Assembly: GCA_965223675.1 (NCBI GenBank)
Contig: OZ245013.1
Span: 186,001-250,000, forward strand
From: JAGQKC01 sp965223675
GTDB taxonomy: Bacteria; Nitrospirota; Nitrospiria; Nitrospirales; UBA8639
DNA: 64,000 nucleotides
Direction of reading: 5' to 3'
A program made the translations under genes and the position numbers. Below, one piece after another: positions 34,564-43,612 of the stretch. Each line of letters starts with the position of its first letter. Position 1 is the stretch's first letter. The notes below the pieces were generated by a model that was not told where the DNA came from, ran no database searches, and saw only the letters and a program-made list of their open reading frames with translations.

Positions 34564-35349
34564 ATGTTCTTGATGAAGAAAATTATTGGACGGCTTCTCT
34601 TGCCTATTCCATTAAGTTTAGGACTTGTTGGTCTTGGACTATTACTCTTATGGCTTACGAGAAAAAAAATATTTGGAAAACTCTTGATTAGTGTCGGGTT
34701 TGTGTTGTTGACCATATTCAGCATTGAAGCCCTATCAGGGCGAATGATCCAAACACTTGAGTCCCAATATCTTCCACTCAGTAACTCGCATATCGAATCG
34801 TTACTGGCCTCGTCAGGTGCTGAAAAAGTCTCGCAGATTGTGGTCCTCGCTGGAGGCGTCTCGGGCGATCCCACTCTACCTCTGCATCTTCAAATATCAC
34901 ATGCCTCTCGAGAGCGATTGTTAGAAGGCATTCGGCTGTATCGTCTTTTCCCAGGCAGTCAATTAATTTTGACTGGAGGTCTTGGAGTTCAGTCTGTTGC
35001 TGAAGCCACACTCCTGAGTCGTGTGGCTCAAACCTACGGAGTGAAAAAGTCGGATATGGTATTGGAAGTTCAATCTCGTGATACAAAAGATCATCCTCGT
35101 TATGTAGCAACATTGGTGAAAGACGATCCGTTTATTCTTGTGACGTCCGCGTATCACATGCCCAGAGCCATGAAATTGTTCGGGAAGTACAATCTGCACC
35201 CTGTGCCATCTCCTGTCGGTCATTGGAAGGCCGAAGAGAAGAGGGGAATGTGGTCTTGGCTTCCTGGCACTTCTGGGTTACTTCTAGCCGACCGTGCCAT
35301 TCATGAATATTTAGGGATAGCTTGGGCCTGGCTTCAGGGTCAAATTTGA
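34564..35349 (+). CDS. YdcF/SanA/ElyC-family (DUF218) membrane protein
   Basis: A 261-residue protein. Two hydrophobic segments at about 10-30 and 38-58 precede a DUF218 domain: VVLAGGVSGDPT, then ASRERLLEGIRLYRLFPGSQLILTGG, ATLLSRVAQTYGV and ILVTSAYHMPRAMKLF. ElyC/SanA-type members act in cell-envelope or peptidoglycan precursor homeostasis. ATG 34573 (Met4) is an alternative start; no strong ribosome site distinguishes them. It stands alone between a small exported protein and a lipoprotein. Confidence 0.88.
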   Translation: MFLMKKIIGRLLLPIPLSLGLVGLGLLLLWLTRKKIFGKLLISVGFVLLTIFSIEALSGRMIQTLESQYLPLSNSHIESLLASSGAEKVSQIVVLAGGVSGDPTLPLHLQISHASRERLLEGIRLYRLFPGSQLILTGGLGVQSVAEATLLSRVAQTYGVKKSDMVLEVQSRDTKDHPRYVATLVKDDPFILVTSAYHMPRAMKLFGKYNLHPVPSPVGHWKAEEKRGMWSWLPGTSGLLLADRAIHEYLGIAWAWLQGQI

Positions 35350-35370
35350 TAGTGGGCTTAGTCGTTCAAG

Positions 35371-35443
35371 CCTGCCAGCCATAGAACTCAAATCGCCAAT
35401 AGGTTTGCAAGAATTTTTCTCCTCTATTGAACCTGCCAGCCAT
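35371..35443 (+). repeat. 12-base direct repeat CCTGCCAGCCAT
   Basis: Perfect copies at 35371-35382 and 35432-35443, 61 bases apart, in the gap before the small lipoprotein. Purpose unknown. Confidence 0.6.
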
Positions 35444-35525
35444 CCGATAAATACGTTGAAAGCGTCAATAAGGAAAACCGAAGATTAGTAGATCATCGAA
35501 AAAACACGAGAATAAGGGGGCGCGT

Positions 35526-35849
35526 ATGAACACGCAGCTTGGGGTCGCGATGGGAGTTATGTTGGGTGCTTTGATGTTTTCAGGTTGTGTCACAAAAACT
35601 TGGGAAAGTTATGCCACTCCTCATTATGGACGAGAACGGGCTGAACAAATTTGTCATCCGTATGGTCATTGCGCTCAGGCTGTATGGATTGCCGGAGATC
35701 TGGTCGTAGAAGATCCGGACAAAGCCTATGCGAAGTGCGAACGCCAGAGTCTTGAACCTGACGATGAGTGGGCCAAAAATACCGTATCCTTAGGGCTGGA
35801 AATCAATCAATGTATGGTGGTTCAAGGATATACACTCGTGCCCCAATGA
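35526..35849 (+). CDS. Small lipoprotein
   Basis: A 107-residue lipoprotein: signal with lipobox LMFSGC near residue 21, then a mature domain with five more Cys-containing spots (EQICHPYGHC, YAKCERQ, INQCMVV), compatible with disulfides in the periplasm. No family recognised. It lies 176 bases after the YdcF-type gene. Confidence 0.7.
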   Translation: MNTQLGVAMGVMLGALMFSGCVTKTWESYATPHYGRERAEQICHPYGHCAQAVWIAGDLVVEDPDKAYAKCERQSLEPDDEWAKNTVSLGLEINQCMVVQGYTLVPQ

Positions 35850-35917
35850 GGAATGTTTGGTGACGCGGCAGTCGGTCATTCCCAAGCAACTTGAAAGATC
35901 TGCAACGAAGCTCAGGG

Positions 35918-36844
35918 TTAGCGGTTTGAAGGAGACGCAGGTGTCATCTTGATCGGTTGCTTTGCAATACGCTGATCCAAGGCATAAAAGGTTTGAAGAA
36001 GAGCGAGAGAAGCCGGAGATTGAGGGGCGAGGTCTAGGATAGGTAAAAATTGTTTAACAGATTGTTCGACAAGGTGATCTTGAGGGATTTCTCCCAACAC
36101 AACCAATTCTGTCCCCAAGAATTTTAGGAGAACTTGCTGAAGTGCCGAGGTCGAAAATTTTGATCGTTGACTCACACGGTTGACGATCAAATGGGGGTAA
36201 AAGGTTCTCAAGATTTGGTGGGCTTCCTCTTTCTGCTTTGCTCCCGTTTGCTCTAAGGCTTCAAGCACGTCGTCAAGACTGGAAAATTCTTGATTGGCGA
36301 GCGTGTGCCGTATTTCTCCATGGAGCCGCAGAGAAAGATGAGTCATTACCTTTCGAATGGCTGCGAGCTTAATGAAGCGATACACTTCGAGAACTGATGT
36401 TGGATCCGGATTGGCAATGGTCACATGGTGATCGGCGCAAAGGAAAAAGTCCAATGTATGGTAATTGGTGCCTGGTGCACAGTCTAAAATCACAATATCA
36501 GCCTCAAGACTTTTTAGATGACGGACCATTCGTTGTTTTTTGGTATGCAGGAGGTTTCCGCCAGTAAGTGTGTTCCCAGTTCCTGGAATGAAAGCTAATC
36601 CCTTAGCCCAGGAAATGGGATGGACGGCGGAATGTAAGGATTCTATATTACGCTCAAGAAAGTCAGACAACGTGGGAGAGGGGGACAGGTTTCCGAAGAG
36701 AATATGAAGATTGGCCCCTCCAATATCAAGATCAACGATGATCACCTTCCGGCCTTGTCGAGAAAATTGAAGGGCGAGATTACTGGCAATAATACTTTTC
36801 CCGACTCCACCTTTTCCTGATGCGATCGAGACGATTGTGGCCAT
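35918..36844 (-). CDS. MinD/FlhG-like ATPase
   Basis: A 308-residue deviant-Walker ATPase. The P-loop is GKGGVGKS (residues 10-17), followed by the switch motif VIIVDLDIGGANLH and VILDCAPGTNYHTLDF. The second half has the NRVSQRSKFSTSAL and LGEIPQDHLVEQS segments typical of FlhG/FleN-type and related MinD proteins. FlhG members count flagella or position pili and secretion complexes; no flagellar gene is in this window, so the cargo is unknown. It is convergent with the lipoprotein gene and starts 63 bases after the stop of the upstream minus-strand lipoprotein gene. Confidence 0.88.
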   Translation of the reverse strand: MATIVSIASGKGGVGKSIIASNLALQFSRQGRKVIIVDLDIGGANLHILFGNLSPSPTLSDFLERNIESLHSAVHPISWAKGLAFIPGTGNTLTGGNLLHTKKQRMVRHLKSLEADIVILDCAPGTNYHTLDFFLCADHHVTIANPDPTSVLEVYRFIKLAAIRKVMTHLSLRLHGEIRHTLANQEFSSLDDVLEALEQTGAKQKEEAHQILRTFYPHLIVNRVSQRSKFSTSALQQVLLKFLGTELVVLGEIPQDHLVEQSVKQFLPILDLAPQSPASLALLQTFYALDQRIAKQPIKMTPASPSNR

Positions 36845-36907
36845 TTGTTCTTCGACGTCGCGTAGGTTTGGTTGGTAATAAACTCAGATTTGGGTTTTGG
36901 GGAGGGA

Positions 36908-37402
36908 TTATCCTTCTTGTCCTACGCTATTGGTAGATGTGACGCAAATGGTCGTTTCTTTTTCTTCTTCTGGGTCAACAGGGATGGACAATGTTTCAAT
37001 GATCTTTCCACCTCCCTCTGGACTTGTCGCTGGCACATCTTTTGTTTTGACAAAACCATTTCCGATATCTTGGTATATCGTTGTCATCGCCAGATTAGTC
37101 AATTGGGCTCCATCAGCTTGTGTCGTGGGTTCAATGTACGAAATGGTAATTGACGGGTTTTTTGCGGTCACAGTGGTTTTTAACGTGGTGCGGCACGGGG
37201 GAGGTGAATGTGTTGGAAGAATTGGGCTTGATGAAGAAACCTGAGTTTGACGAGGAGGATAAGAACGAGTAGAAGAAGACTGAGAGGGTAGGCAAGAAGG
37301 GCGAAGCCAACATAAGAGAGTGTCAAAATTTTCTCGAGATTCTTGAGATGAACAGCTGATGGTAAAGAAGATAGTTCCAATTATGAATAAGCTGCCAAAC
37401 AT
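36908..37402 (-). CDS. Lipoprotein with FN3-like domain
   Basis: About 164 residues from the ATG at 37402; a longer frame starts at 37477. The signal has a lipobox (FIIGTIFFTISC). Then come an odd, Ser/Pro-rich middle (residues about 25-80) and a C-terminal fibronectin-type-III-like domain: SITISYIEPTTQADGAQLTNL, AMTTIYQDIGNGF and ETTICVTSTNSVGQEG. Similar FN3 tails occur on many Nitrospira surface proteins. GGGAGG touches the ATG at 37402, too close to use, so the start is uncertain. The middle may be a linker. Confidence 0.6.
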   Translation of the reverse strand: MFGSLFIIGTIFFTISCSSQESRENFDTLLCWLRPSCLPSQSSSTRSYPPRQTQVSSSSPILPTHSPPPCRTTLKTTVTAKNPSITISYIEPTTQADGAQLTNLAMTTIYQDIGNGFVKTKDVPATSPEGGGKIIETLSIPVDPEEEKETTICVTSTNSVGQEG

Positions 37403-37477
37403 CCTCCCTTTTCGGTTACTCTTGGATTGGTGAACATCTCGGACAAACGGCAGTAATAAAATTTTTAGAAAGTGCAC

Positions 37478-37779
37478 GGTGAAGAGTCTCTAGAAATTAT
37501 TGTCTGTAGATTAATAATTATGATTCAAAAATTTACAGCTCGTCCATTACTAATACTAATGATCTTATCACTGTTCTCTCATTGAAGAAACCATGAATGT
37601 TCTCTTTCAATGGGACATGTGATTCTTGGATGTAGGTTTGCGTCTTCGTCGGAGTATGTTAGGCTGATGCCGATTGCGTCTTCGACCGCAAACGGGCGCT
37701 GCGAGTGAATCGTTTGGATAGAGGCGAGAGACTCCTAATGTTCATCAGGCAATAGTCTTACCTTGTTCAGGATCTATAC
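37478..37779. other. Intergenic region before the KdsC-like gene
   Basis: About 300 bases between divergent genes. It holds a weak inverted repeat CATTGAA/TTCAATG (37580-37612) and a direct repeat TTGCGTCTTCG at 37638-37648 and 37674-37684. No gene is seen; promoters for both directions must lie here. Confidence 0.4.
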
Positions 37780-38334
37780 GTGTCAAACCACTCCACTCGC
37801 CGAACATTGAAAAACATCTTACCGGCCACCGCACGTACAAAGGTGCTACGGCGTATCCGTTTGGTTGCCTTAGATGTTGATGGAGTATTGACTGATGGCG
37901 GCATGTATTATGGTGAAATGGGAGAAGAGCTCAAAAAATTTCAAACACGAGATGGCATGGGAATCAAATTGCTGCAAACTGACGGAATAATCACGGCAAT
38001 TATCACCATGGAAAACACCAAAATCGTCAAAAGACGTGCTAAAAAACTTGGGATTCCAGAAGTCCATCAAGGAATCCATGACAAATTGACTGTTCTTCGT
38101 GATCTAGTATTAAAGTACGATTTGTCTTTGGATGAAGTGGCGTACATGGGCGATGATGTCAATGATTTGGGGGCTTTACGAGCCGTTGGGTTTGCAGGGG
38201 CTCCAGCGGACTGTATGGATCCAGTTAGGCGAGTCGTGCATTATCTCTGTCGTCATAAAGGTGGTGAAGGAGCCGTACGAGAAGTTGCTGATCTCATTTT
38301 GTCGGCTCGAGGAACACAGCCATTGTTTTCGTAG
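37780..38334 (+). CDS. kdsC: KdsC-like HAD phosphatase
   Basis: A 184-residue HAD-superfamily phosphatase of the KDO 8-phosphate phosphatase type. Motif I is LVALDVDGVLTDGG and motif IV GDDVNDLGAL; the cap is short, as in KdsC. It would remove phosphate from KDO-8-P for lipid A-core synthesis. The start is a GTG at 37780 with AGGA a few bases upstream. No kdsA, kdsB or kdsD lies nearby; ManC follows at 91 bases, so the role in surface polysaccharide synthesis is consistent but the substrate is inferred. A NeuA-fused type phosphatase is the alternative. Confidence 0.8.
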   Translation: MSNHSTRRTLKNILPATARTKVLRRIRLVALDVDGVLTDGGMYYGEMGEELKKFQTRDGMGIKLLQTDGIITAIITMENTKIVKRRAKKLGIPEVHQGIHDKLTVLRDLVLKYDLSLDEVAYMGDDVNDLGALRAVGFAGAPADCMDPVRRVVHYLCRHKGGEGAVREVADLILSARGTQPLFS

Positions 38335-38424
38335 AGAGCTCTCAATTTAGGCAAAAATTAACCGAAAATTATGAATAAGCCAGAATGTACGCCGAAGGGT
38401 TCTAGGAATTAATGGTCGTAAGAC

Positions 38425-39873
38425 ATGAATAAGTCTCATCTGTATGGAGTCATCTTAGCTGGTGGAAGCGGTACTCGTTTTTGGCCATTGAGTCGCGAGC
38501 GATTTCCCAAACAGCTCTTACGAATTATCGGTGAAGAAACGCTCATTCAACAGACGGTTCGACGACTGCTGCGTTCTATGACCGCCGATCGTGTTGTTGT
38601 GGTGACCAATGAACAACAGGCTGACTCTATAACCTTGCAACTAGCGAAATGGAGAGACGAACTATCGGGAAATATGATTTTCGAGCCAGAGGGAAGGAAT
38701 ACTGCTCCAGCGATTGGTCTCGCCGCCGTGCAATTACTTGAACGTGATTCAGAAGCTGTGATGGTTGTCCTGCCAGCTGATCATGTTATTGCGAAACCGG
38801 CAAAATTTCAGCAAGCGGTCAGTCTTGGCGCACAATTGGCTTCTCAGGGAAATCTCGTCACCTTTGGTATCCATCCATCAAGACCAGAAACTGGCTATGG
38901 TTATATTCAACCCCAACGACGTTCTCGTGTCGGTAGTCGAGGAAAGATGACAGGATATCGCGTTGCGAAGTTTGTGGAAAAACCCGATTTATCCACGGCA
39001 CAACGATATGTTCGATCAGGGAACTTTTTTTGGAATAGTGGCATCTTCATGTGGAAAGCCTCAGTCGTCTTGCATGAACTTGAACGGCAAAAGCCTGCGC
39101 TCGTGAAAGGACTCAAGCGGATTACGAACATGATTCAAGAAGGTGCGGCGAAGGCAGAGATCGCTAAACAGTACCATCGATTAGAGTCGGTATCGATCGA
39201 TCATGGGGTGATGGAGCATTCCTCAAAGGCGACGGTCATCCCAGTTGACTTTGGCTGGTCGGACGTGGGGAGTTGGGGAAGCCTCGAAGAAGTGGCGCCT
39301 CGCACTCGCACTGGGAATGTGATAAACGGCAATATTATGGATATTGATAGCGAGAATTCTGTGTTATTTGCGGATCGACGAATCGTGGCAACGATAGGCT
39401 TGTCAGATATGGTGGTTGTTGATACACCAGATGCTACGCTCGTCTGCCCAAAATCAAGAGCGCAAGATGTGAAAAAAATTGTCCAAGAGTTAAAGAAACG
39501 CGATGCTCCTGAACATTTGGAGCATCTTACGGTCATGCGACCTTGGGGAGCCTATACAGTCTTAGAGGAAGCCCCTGGCTATAAAGTCAAACGGATTACC
39601 GTGATGCCAGGACGAAGATTGTCTTTGCAGCTTCATCATAAACGAAGCGAACATTGGGTAGTCATTACGGGTCAAGCGCGAGTGACCCGTGGAGATGAAG
39701 TCTACAACCTCCGTGCAGGGGAGAGCACTGGGATTCCCGTTGAAACCCCCCATCGTTTAGAGAACTCCGGGAAGGATGTGTTGGAAATTATTGAAGTGCA
39801 AAACGGCGGATATCTCGGTGAAGACGATATCGTTCGTTTTCAAGATGATTTTGGGAGAGGCGATAGGAAGTGA
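38425..39873 (+). CDS. manC: Mannose-1-phosphate guanylyltransferase / mannose-6-phosphate isomerase
   Basis: A 482-residue bifunctional type II enzyme that makes GDP-mannose from mannose-1-P and interconverts fructose-6-P and mannose-6-P. N-terminal nucleotidyltransferase: GGSGTRFWPLSRERFPKQLL, VLPADHVI and FVEKPD. C-terminal cupin isomerase: LTVMRPWGAYTVLE and GRRLSLQLHHKRSEHWVVITGQ. The full length is normal for the family. It is followed by the phosphomannomutase with near or true overlap, so both steps to GDP-mannose are in one operon. Confidence 0.94.
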   Translation: MNKSHLYGVILAGGSGTRFWPLSRERFPKQLLRIIGEETLIQQTVRRLLRSMTADRVVVVTNEQQADSITLQLAKWRDELSGNMIFEPEGRNTAPAIGLAAVQLLERDSEAVMVVLPADHVIAKPAKFQQAVSLGAQLASQGNLVTFGIHPSRPETGYGYIQPQRRSRVGSRGKMTGYRVAKFVEKPDLSTAQRYVRSGNFFWNSGIFMWKASVVLHELERQKPALVKGLKRITNMIQEGAAKAEIAKQYHRLESVSIDHGVMEHSSKATVIPVDFGWSDVGSWGSLEEVAPRTRTGNVINGNIMDIDSENSVLFADRRIVATIGLSDMVVVDTPDATLVCPKSRAQDVKKIVQELKKRDAPEHLEHLTVMRPWGAYTVLEEAPGYKVKRITVMPGRRLSLQLHHKRSEHWVVITGQARVTRGDEVYNLRAGESTGIPVETPHRLENSGKDVLEIIEVQNGGYLGEDDIVRFQDDFGRGDRK

Positions 39874-39878
39874 GTGTC

Positions 39879-41297
39879 ATGAATAACGCATCTGTGAATC
39901 AGCGTATTTTTAGGGAATATGATATTCGTGGGATCGTCGGGCAGGATCTCACCGTTGAGACAGCAGAGCTTGTTGGACGCGGCTATGCGACGCTGGGGAA
40001 GGAGAAAGGGATTCAAACGATTGCCGTGGGTCGTGATGGTCGTCTCACTTCTCCAGAATTACGAGATCGCCTGATTAATGGCTTAACCTCGGGGGGTCTG
40101 AATGTTGTCGATGTCGGGGTCTGTGCCACGCCGCTTTTGTACTTCTCGCTGTTTAAGCGTGATGTAGATGGAGGCATTATGATCACTGGAAGTCATAATG
40201 CTGCTGAATACAATGGATTTAAAATGTGCATGGGAAAAGAGGCACTGTATGGTGATGGCATTCAACGTTTGCGGCAAATTATCGACTCGGGAAAATATTC
40301 CCAAGGAAACGGAACCGTTGTCGACTCACCGATTATTCCAGAATATTTGGCCTATCTGAAAGAGAGCTTTGCGTCCCTTGACGGAAGCGGTATCCACGTT
40401 GTCATCGATTGTGGAAACGGGGCAGCGTCGTTAGTCGCAAAAGAAGCCTTAGAACAACTTGGCTGTACGGTGACTGGACTCTATTGTGATTTAGATGGAC
40501 GATTTCCTCATCATCACCCCGATCCTACGGTGGTGGACAATCTGCAGGATTTAATTCACGGGGTCAAGCAACATAAAGCGCATGTGGGAATTGGATATGA
40601 TGGTGATGCGGATCGTATTGGGGCGATTGATGAACAGGGGAATATCCTCTGGGGTGATCGTCTCCTCCTGCTTTTTGCCCGGGATGTATTGGCTTCTCGA
40701 CCTGGGAGCACGTTTATTTCTGAAGTCAAGGCTTCGCAACTCTTATACGATGATATTGAAAAGCGTGGTGGGCGAGGCATCATGTGGAAAACCGGCCACT
40801 CCGTCATCAAAGCCAAGATGAAGGAAGAGCAAGCTGCCCTCGCAGGGGAAATGTCTGGTCACATGTTTTTTGCTGATCGATATTTTGGCTACGATGATGC
40901 TATTTACGCCTCCTGCCGGTTGATCGAAATTCTTGCGAAGACTCGGCAATCATTGTCCAGTCTATTGGCGGATGTGCCCCAGACGTCTGTCACTCCCGAA
41001 ATTCGCGTTGATTGTTCTGATGAAACAAAGTTTCAGTTGGTGGAAAAGGTCATCGATCAGTTACAAGGTCTCGCCAAGGCGGCCCATCCTGACAATCCAG
41101 ATTTGACCATTCGAAAAATCTTGACTATCGATGGTATCCGTGTGACATTTGATAAGGGATGGGGACTCATTCGTGCATCGAATACTCAGCCAGCCTTAGT
41201 GCTTCGATTTGAAGCTTCCTCTCTTCAAACTCTTCAATCGATTCGAACCTTTCTCGAATCTCAGCTTGCGCAATGTCAAAAATTGCTCGAATCGTAG
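39879..41297 (+). CDS. manB: Phosphomannomutase/phosphoglucomutase
   Basis: A hexose phosphomutase of about 472 residues. The phosphoserine loop is MITGSHNAAEYNGFKM, the metal loop DGDADR (GYDGDADRIGAIDE), and the sugar-binding segment GEMSGHMFF. The ATG at 39879 has AGGAAGTGAG at good spacing; a GTG at 39870 would overlap ManC by four bases and cannot be excluded. The enzyme interconverts 6- and 1-phosphates of mannose and glucose, feeding both ManC here and the glycogen genes at 55-64 kb. It is named AlgC or ManB in other bacteria. Confidence 0.93.
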   Translation: MNNASVNQRIFREYDIRGIVGQDLTVETAELVGRGYATLGKEKGIQTIAVGRDGRLTSPELRDRLINGLTSGGLNVVDVGVCATPLLYFSLFKRDVDGGIMITGSHNAAEYNGFKMCMGKEALYGDGIQRLRQIIDSGKYSQGNGTVVDSPIIPEYLAYLKESFASLDGSGIHVVIDCGNGAASLVAKEALEQLGCTVTGLYCDLDGRFPHHHPDPTVVDNLQDLIHGVKQHKAHVGIGYDGDADRIGAIDEQGNILWGDRLLLLFARDVLASRPGSTFISEVKASQLLYDDIEKRGGRGIMWKTGHSVIKAKMKEEQAALAGEMSGHMFFADRYFGYDDAIYASCRLIEILAKTRQSLSSLLADVPQTSVTPEIRVDCSDETKFQLVEKVIDQLQGLAKAAHPDNPDLTIRKILTIDGIRVTFDKGWGLIRASNTQPALVLRFEASSLQTLQSIRTFLESQLAQCQKLLES

Positions 41298-41470
41298 AAC
41301 GTTTCAGTTCCCAATCGATGGTTTTGACGTAACATTAATCAACCTCGCCAAGCTTCTCGGATTCTCTAAAAACAGTCTGTCAGTGTTTTGCAAATTCTTT
41401 TTGTTGTGTGTTGTTCTTGAAATGCAGATCGTACGAACGACCATTCCCAATGTTACTTCACTTTCTTCCG

Positions 41471-41499
41471 TTGCTCCGATCCTCAGAAAGGTCTATAAT
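41471..41499 (+). promoter_or_regulatory. Sigma-70-type promoter for the fructose bisphosphatase gene
   Basis: TTGCTC (41471-41476), a 17-base spacer and TATAAT (41494-41499), 38 bases before the ATG at 41538. The best vegetative promoter found in the window. Confidence 0.65.
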
Positions 41500-41537
41500 A
41501 CAGGCTCACAGATAGTTTCTTCCTCAAGGAGTCACGG

Positions 41538-42536
41538 ATGATTCACGCTCCTCGATCGCTTACGACTCATGTTCTGAACGAGCAGGCCCTTCCCTCAGAT
41601 GCCGCGAGTGAGTTTTCTCATGTCATGATGCAGATCGGACTGGCGGGGAAAATGATCGCTCGTGACCTCAGTCGTGGTGGCCTGACTGACATTTTAGGCT
41701 CAACCGGAGAAACGAATGTTCAAGGGGAAGAAGTGCAAAAGTTAGATGAACGAGCAAATGAAATTTTCGTCAAAGTCTTTGAAGAAGATCACGTAGTCAG
41801 GACCTTAGTATCGGAAGAAATGGAAAAGCCCTATGTCGTTTCCGCCGCGCAACGCCAAGGCACGTATGCTCTCTATTTCGACCCGTTAGATGGTTCTTCG
41901 AACATTGATGTTGATGCGCCTTTAGGTTCCATATTCTCTTTGCATCGTTTGTCTGTTGGGAGTTCGGGGGATCGTGAGGAAGACCTTCTCAAGGCGGGTT
42001 CAGAGCAAGTCGCGGCTGGCTATGTGATATACGGCAGTAGCACGGTCTTAGTGTATACGTGCGGAAGTGGAGTGCAAGTGTTTACTCTGGACTCGGAGCT
42101 CGGGGAGTTTTTTTTGACGGCTCAGAATGTCCAAATGCCGAAAAAAGGAAAAATATATTGCGTAAATGAAGGGAATCGTCAAAAGTGGTCGCGTGGGACG
42201 CAAAACTATCTTAACTATATTCAAGAAACCGATTCTTCCACCAATCGTCCTTATTCTTCACGATATTCCGGCTGCCTTGCGGCCGATGTTCATAGGATAT
42301 TACTGAAGGGTGGGTTGTATATGTATCCGGGGGAAGTGAAGAAACCAGAAGGAAAACTTCGACTCTTGTATGAAGCTGCCCCTCTCACATTTGTGGTTGA
42401 GCAAGCTGGAGGTCTAGGGAGTACAGGTGTTGAGCTTATTAAGGCCATTCAACCGAAGATGCTTCATCAACGAGTTCCTCTGTTTATTGGCAGTAAAGAA
42501 AACGTCGAACAAGTCCAAGAGTTCATTCGGGCTTGA
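41538..42536 (+). CDS. fbp: Fructose-1,6-bisphosphatase class I
   Basis: A 332-residue gluconeogenic phosphatase that yields fructose-6-P. The metal and substrate signature is FDPLDGSSNIDVDAPLGSIF, and the substrate loop PYSSRYSGCLAADVHRILLKGG is present. AAGGAG precedes the ATG and a clear promoter lies upstream. The class I aldolase gene four kilobases away and the glycogen genes place it in the carbon-fixation and storage path of an autotroph. Confidence 0.95.
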   Translation: MIHAPRSLTTHVLNEQALPSDAASEFSHVMMQIGLAGKMIARDLSRGGLTDILGSTGETNVQGEEVQKLDERANEIFVKVFEEDHVVRTLVSEEMEKPYVVSAAQRQGTYALYFDPLDGSSNIDVDAPLGSIFSLHRLSVGSSGDREEDLLKAGSEQVAAGYVIYGSSTVLVYTCGSGVQVFTLDSELGEFFLTAQNVQMPKKGKIYCVNEGNRQKWSRGTQNYLNYIQETDSSTNRPYSSRYSGCLAADVHRILLKGGLYMYPGEVKKPEGKLRLLYEAAPLTFVVEQAGGLGSTGVELIKAIQPKMLHQRVPLFIGSKENVEQVQEFIRA

Positions 42537-42568
42537 ACACCAACCTTTCGAGAAAAGGGGTATAGCTT

Positions 42569-43612
42569 ATGATTCTCCGTACCATCTTTTTGGTGGTGGG
42601 AATTGTTACTGGGGCGGGAGTGGGATTTAGTGTAGGTGCAGGAGAGGCTTCGTTTCTCCTGGCTGGAGCTGCACTTGGAACCACCATCAGTGGGGCGATG
42701 ATTCTATTAGAGCGGCGTCTTGTGAATGTTCCGCTTTCCTTGTCAGTATGGGGAACTGTAGGCTTGGGGGTCGGACTATTGGTTTCCGGGTTTTTTGTTC
42801 GAATGACAGGGCTCATGCTTGACACCTCTTCTCTCCTTGGTCATGTAGGAGGGTTGATTGCTTTTCTTACCTTGCCATATTTGGGCTTGATCGTTGGAAT
42901 GCGATTTGGCGCAGAGAAATTGGTGCCTGTGCCTTCCGGCGACGAAATATCGGTCGATATGGATACGAAAAGCGAGTCAGATGTGACATTGAAGTTGCTT
43001 GATACGAGTGTGATTATTGATGGACGTATTGCCGACTTGTGCGAAACAGGATTTATTGAGGGAACGCTGGTGGTTCCACAGTTCATCTTGTTAGAACTGC
43101 AACATATTTCTGATTCGTCGGACGGACTCAAGCGCGCACGGGGACGTCGTGGATTGGACATCCTGAATGGTATGCAAAAGATGTCCAATATCAAGATAAA
43201 TATCGTGGAAGATGATTTTCCTCATGTGAAAGAAGTCGATACGAAGCTGGTAGAGTTGGCCAAAAAAATCGATGCTAAGGTGCTGACGAATGATTTGAAT
43301 TTGAATAAAGTGGCCGGGCTGCAGGGTGTGCAGGTCCTCAATATTAACGAATTGTGCAATGCTCTAAAGCCGGTTGTTCTCCCTGGTGAAACATTGAGAG
43401 TGTTTGTATTAAAGGAAGGGAAAGAAGCTGGGCAAGGTATTGCGTACCTTGATGATGGGACCATGGTCGTTGTCGACCATGCCAAACGTGCGATTGGAAA
43501 GAATGTCGATGTCTTGGTGACGAGTGTATTACAGACAAGTGCCGGACGTATGATTTTTACCCGCCTTAAAGAAGAAACCGAACGAGAGGAGTTAAGCTTC
43601 GCACGTGTCTGA
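42569..43612 (+). CDS. PIN-TRAM domain membrane protein (YacL type)
   Basis: A 347-residue protein of the YacL/PRC-like family. Four hydrophobic segments (about 5-125) are followed by a PIN nuclease-fold domain with LLDTSVIIDGRIADL and the later acidic KVLTNDLNLNKVA, and a C-terminal TRAM domain (GKEAGQGIAYLDDGTMVVVDHAK). An RNA-related function is likely, unproven. It overlaps ispD by eight bases, a conserved pairing that makes this a house-keeping operon of isoprenoid genes. Confidence 0.9.
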   Translation: MILRTIFLVVGIVTGAGVGFSVGAGEASFLLAGAALGTTISGAMILLERRLVNVPLSLSVWGTVGLGVGLLVSGFFVRMTGLMLDTSSLLGHVGGLIAFLTLPYLGLIVGMRFGAEKLVPVPSGDEISVDMDTKSESDVTLKLLDTSVIIDGRIADLCETGFIEGTLVVPQFILLELQHISDSSDGLKRARGRRGLDILNGMQKMSNIKINIVEDDFPHVKEVDTKLVELAKKIDAKVLTNDLNLNKVAGLQGVQVLNINELCNALKPVVLPGETLRVFVLKEGKEAGQGIAYLDDGTMVVVDHAKRAIGKNVDVLVTSVLQTSAGRMIFTRLKEETEREELSFARV

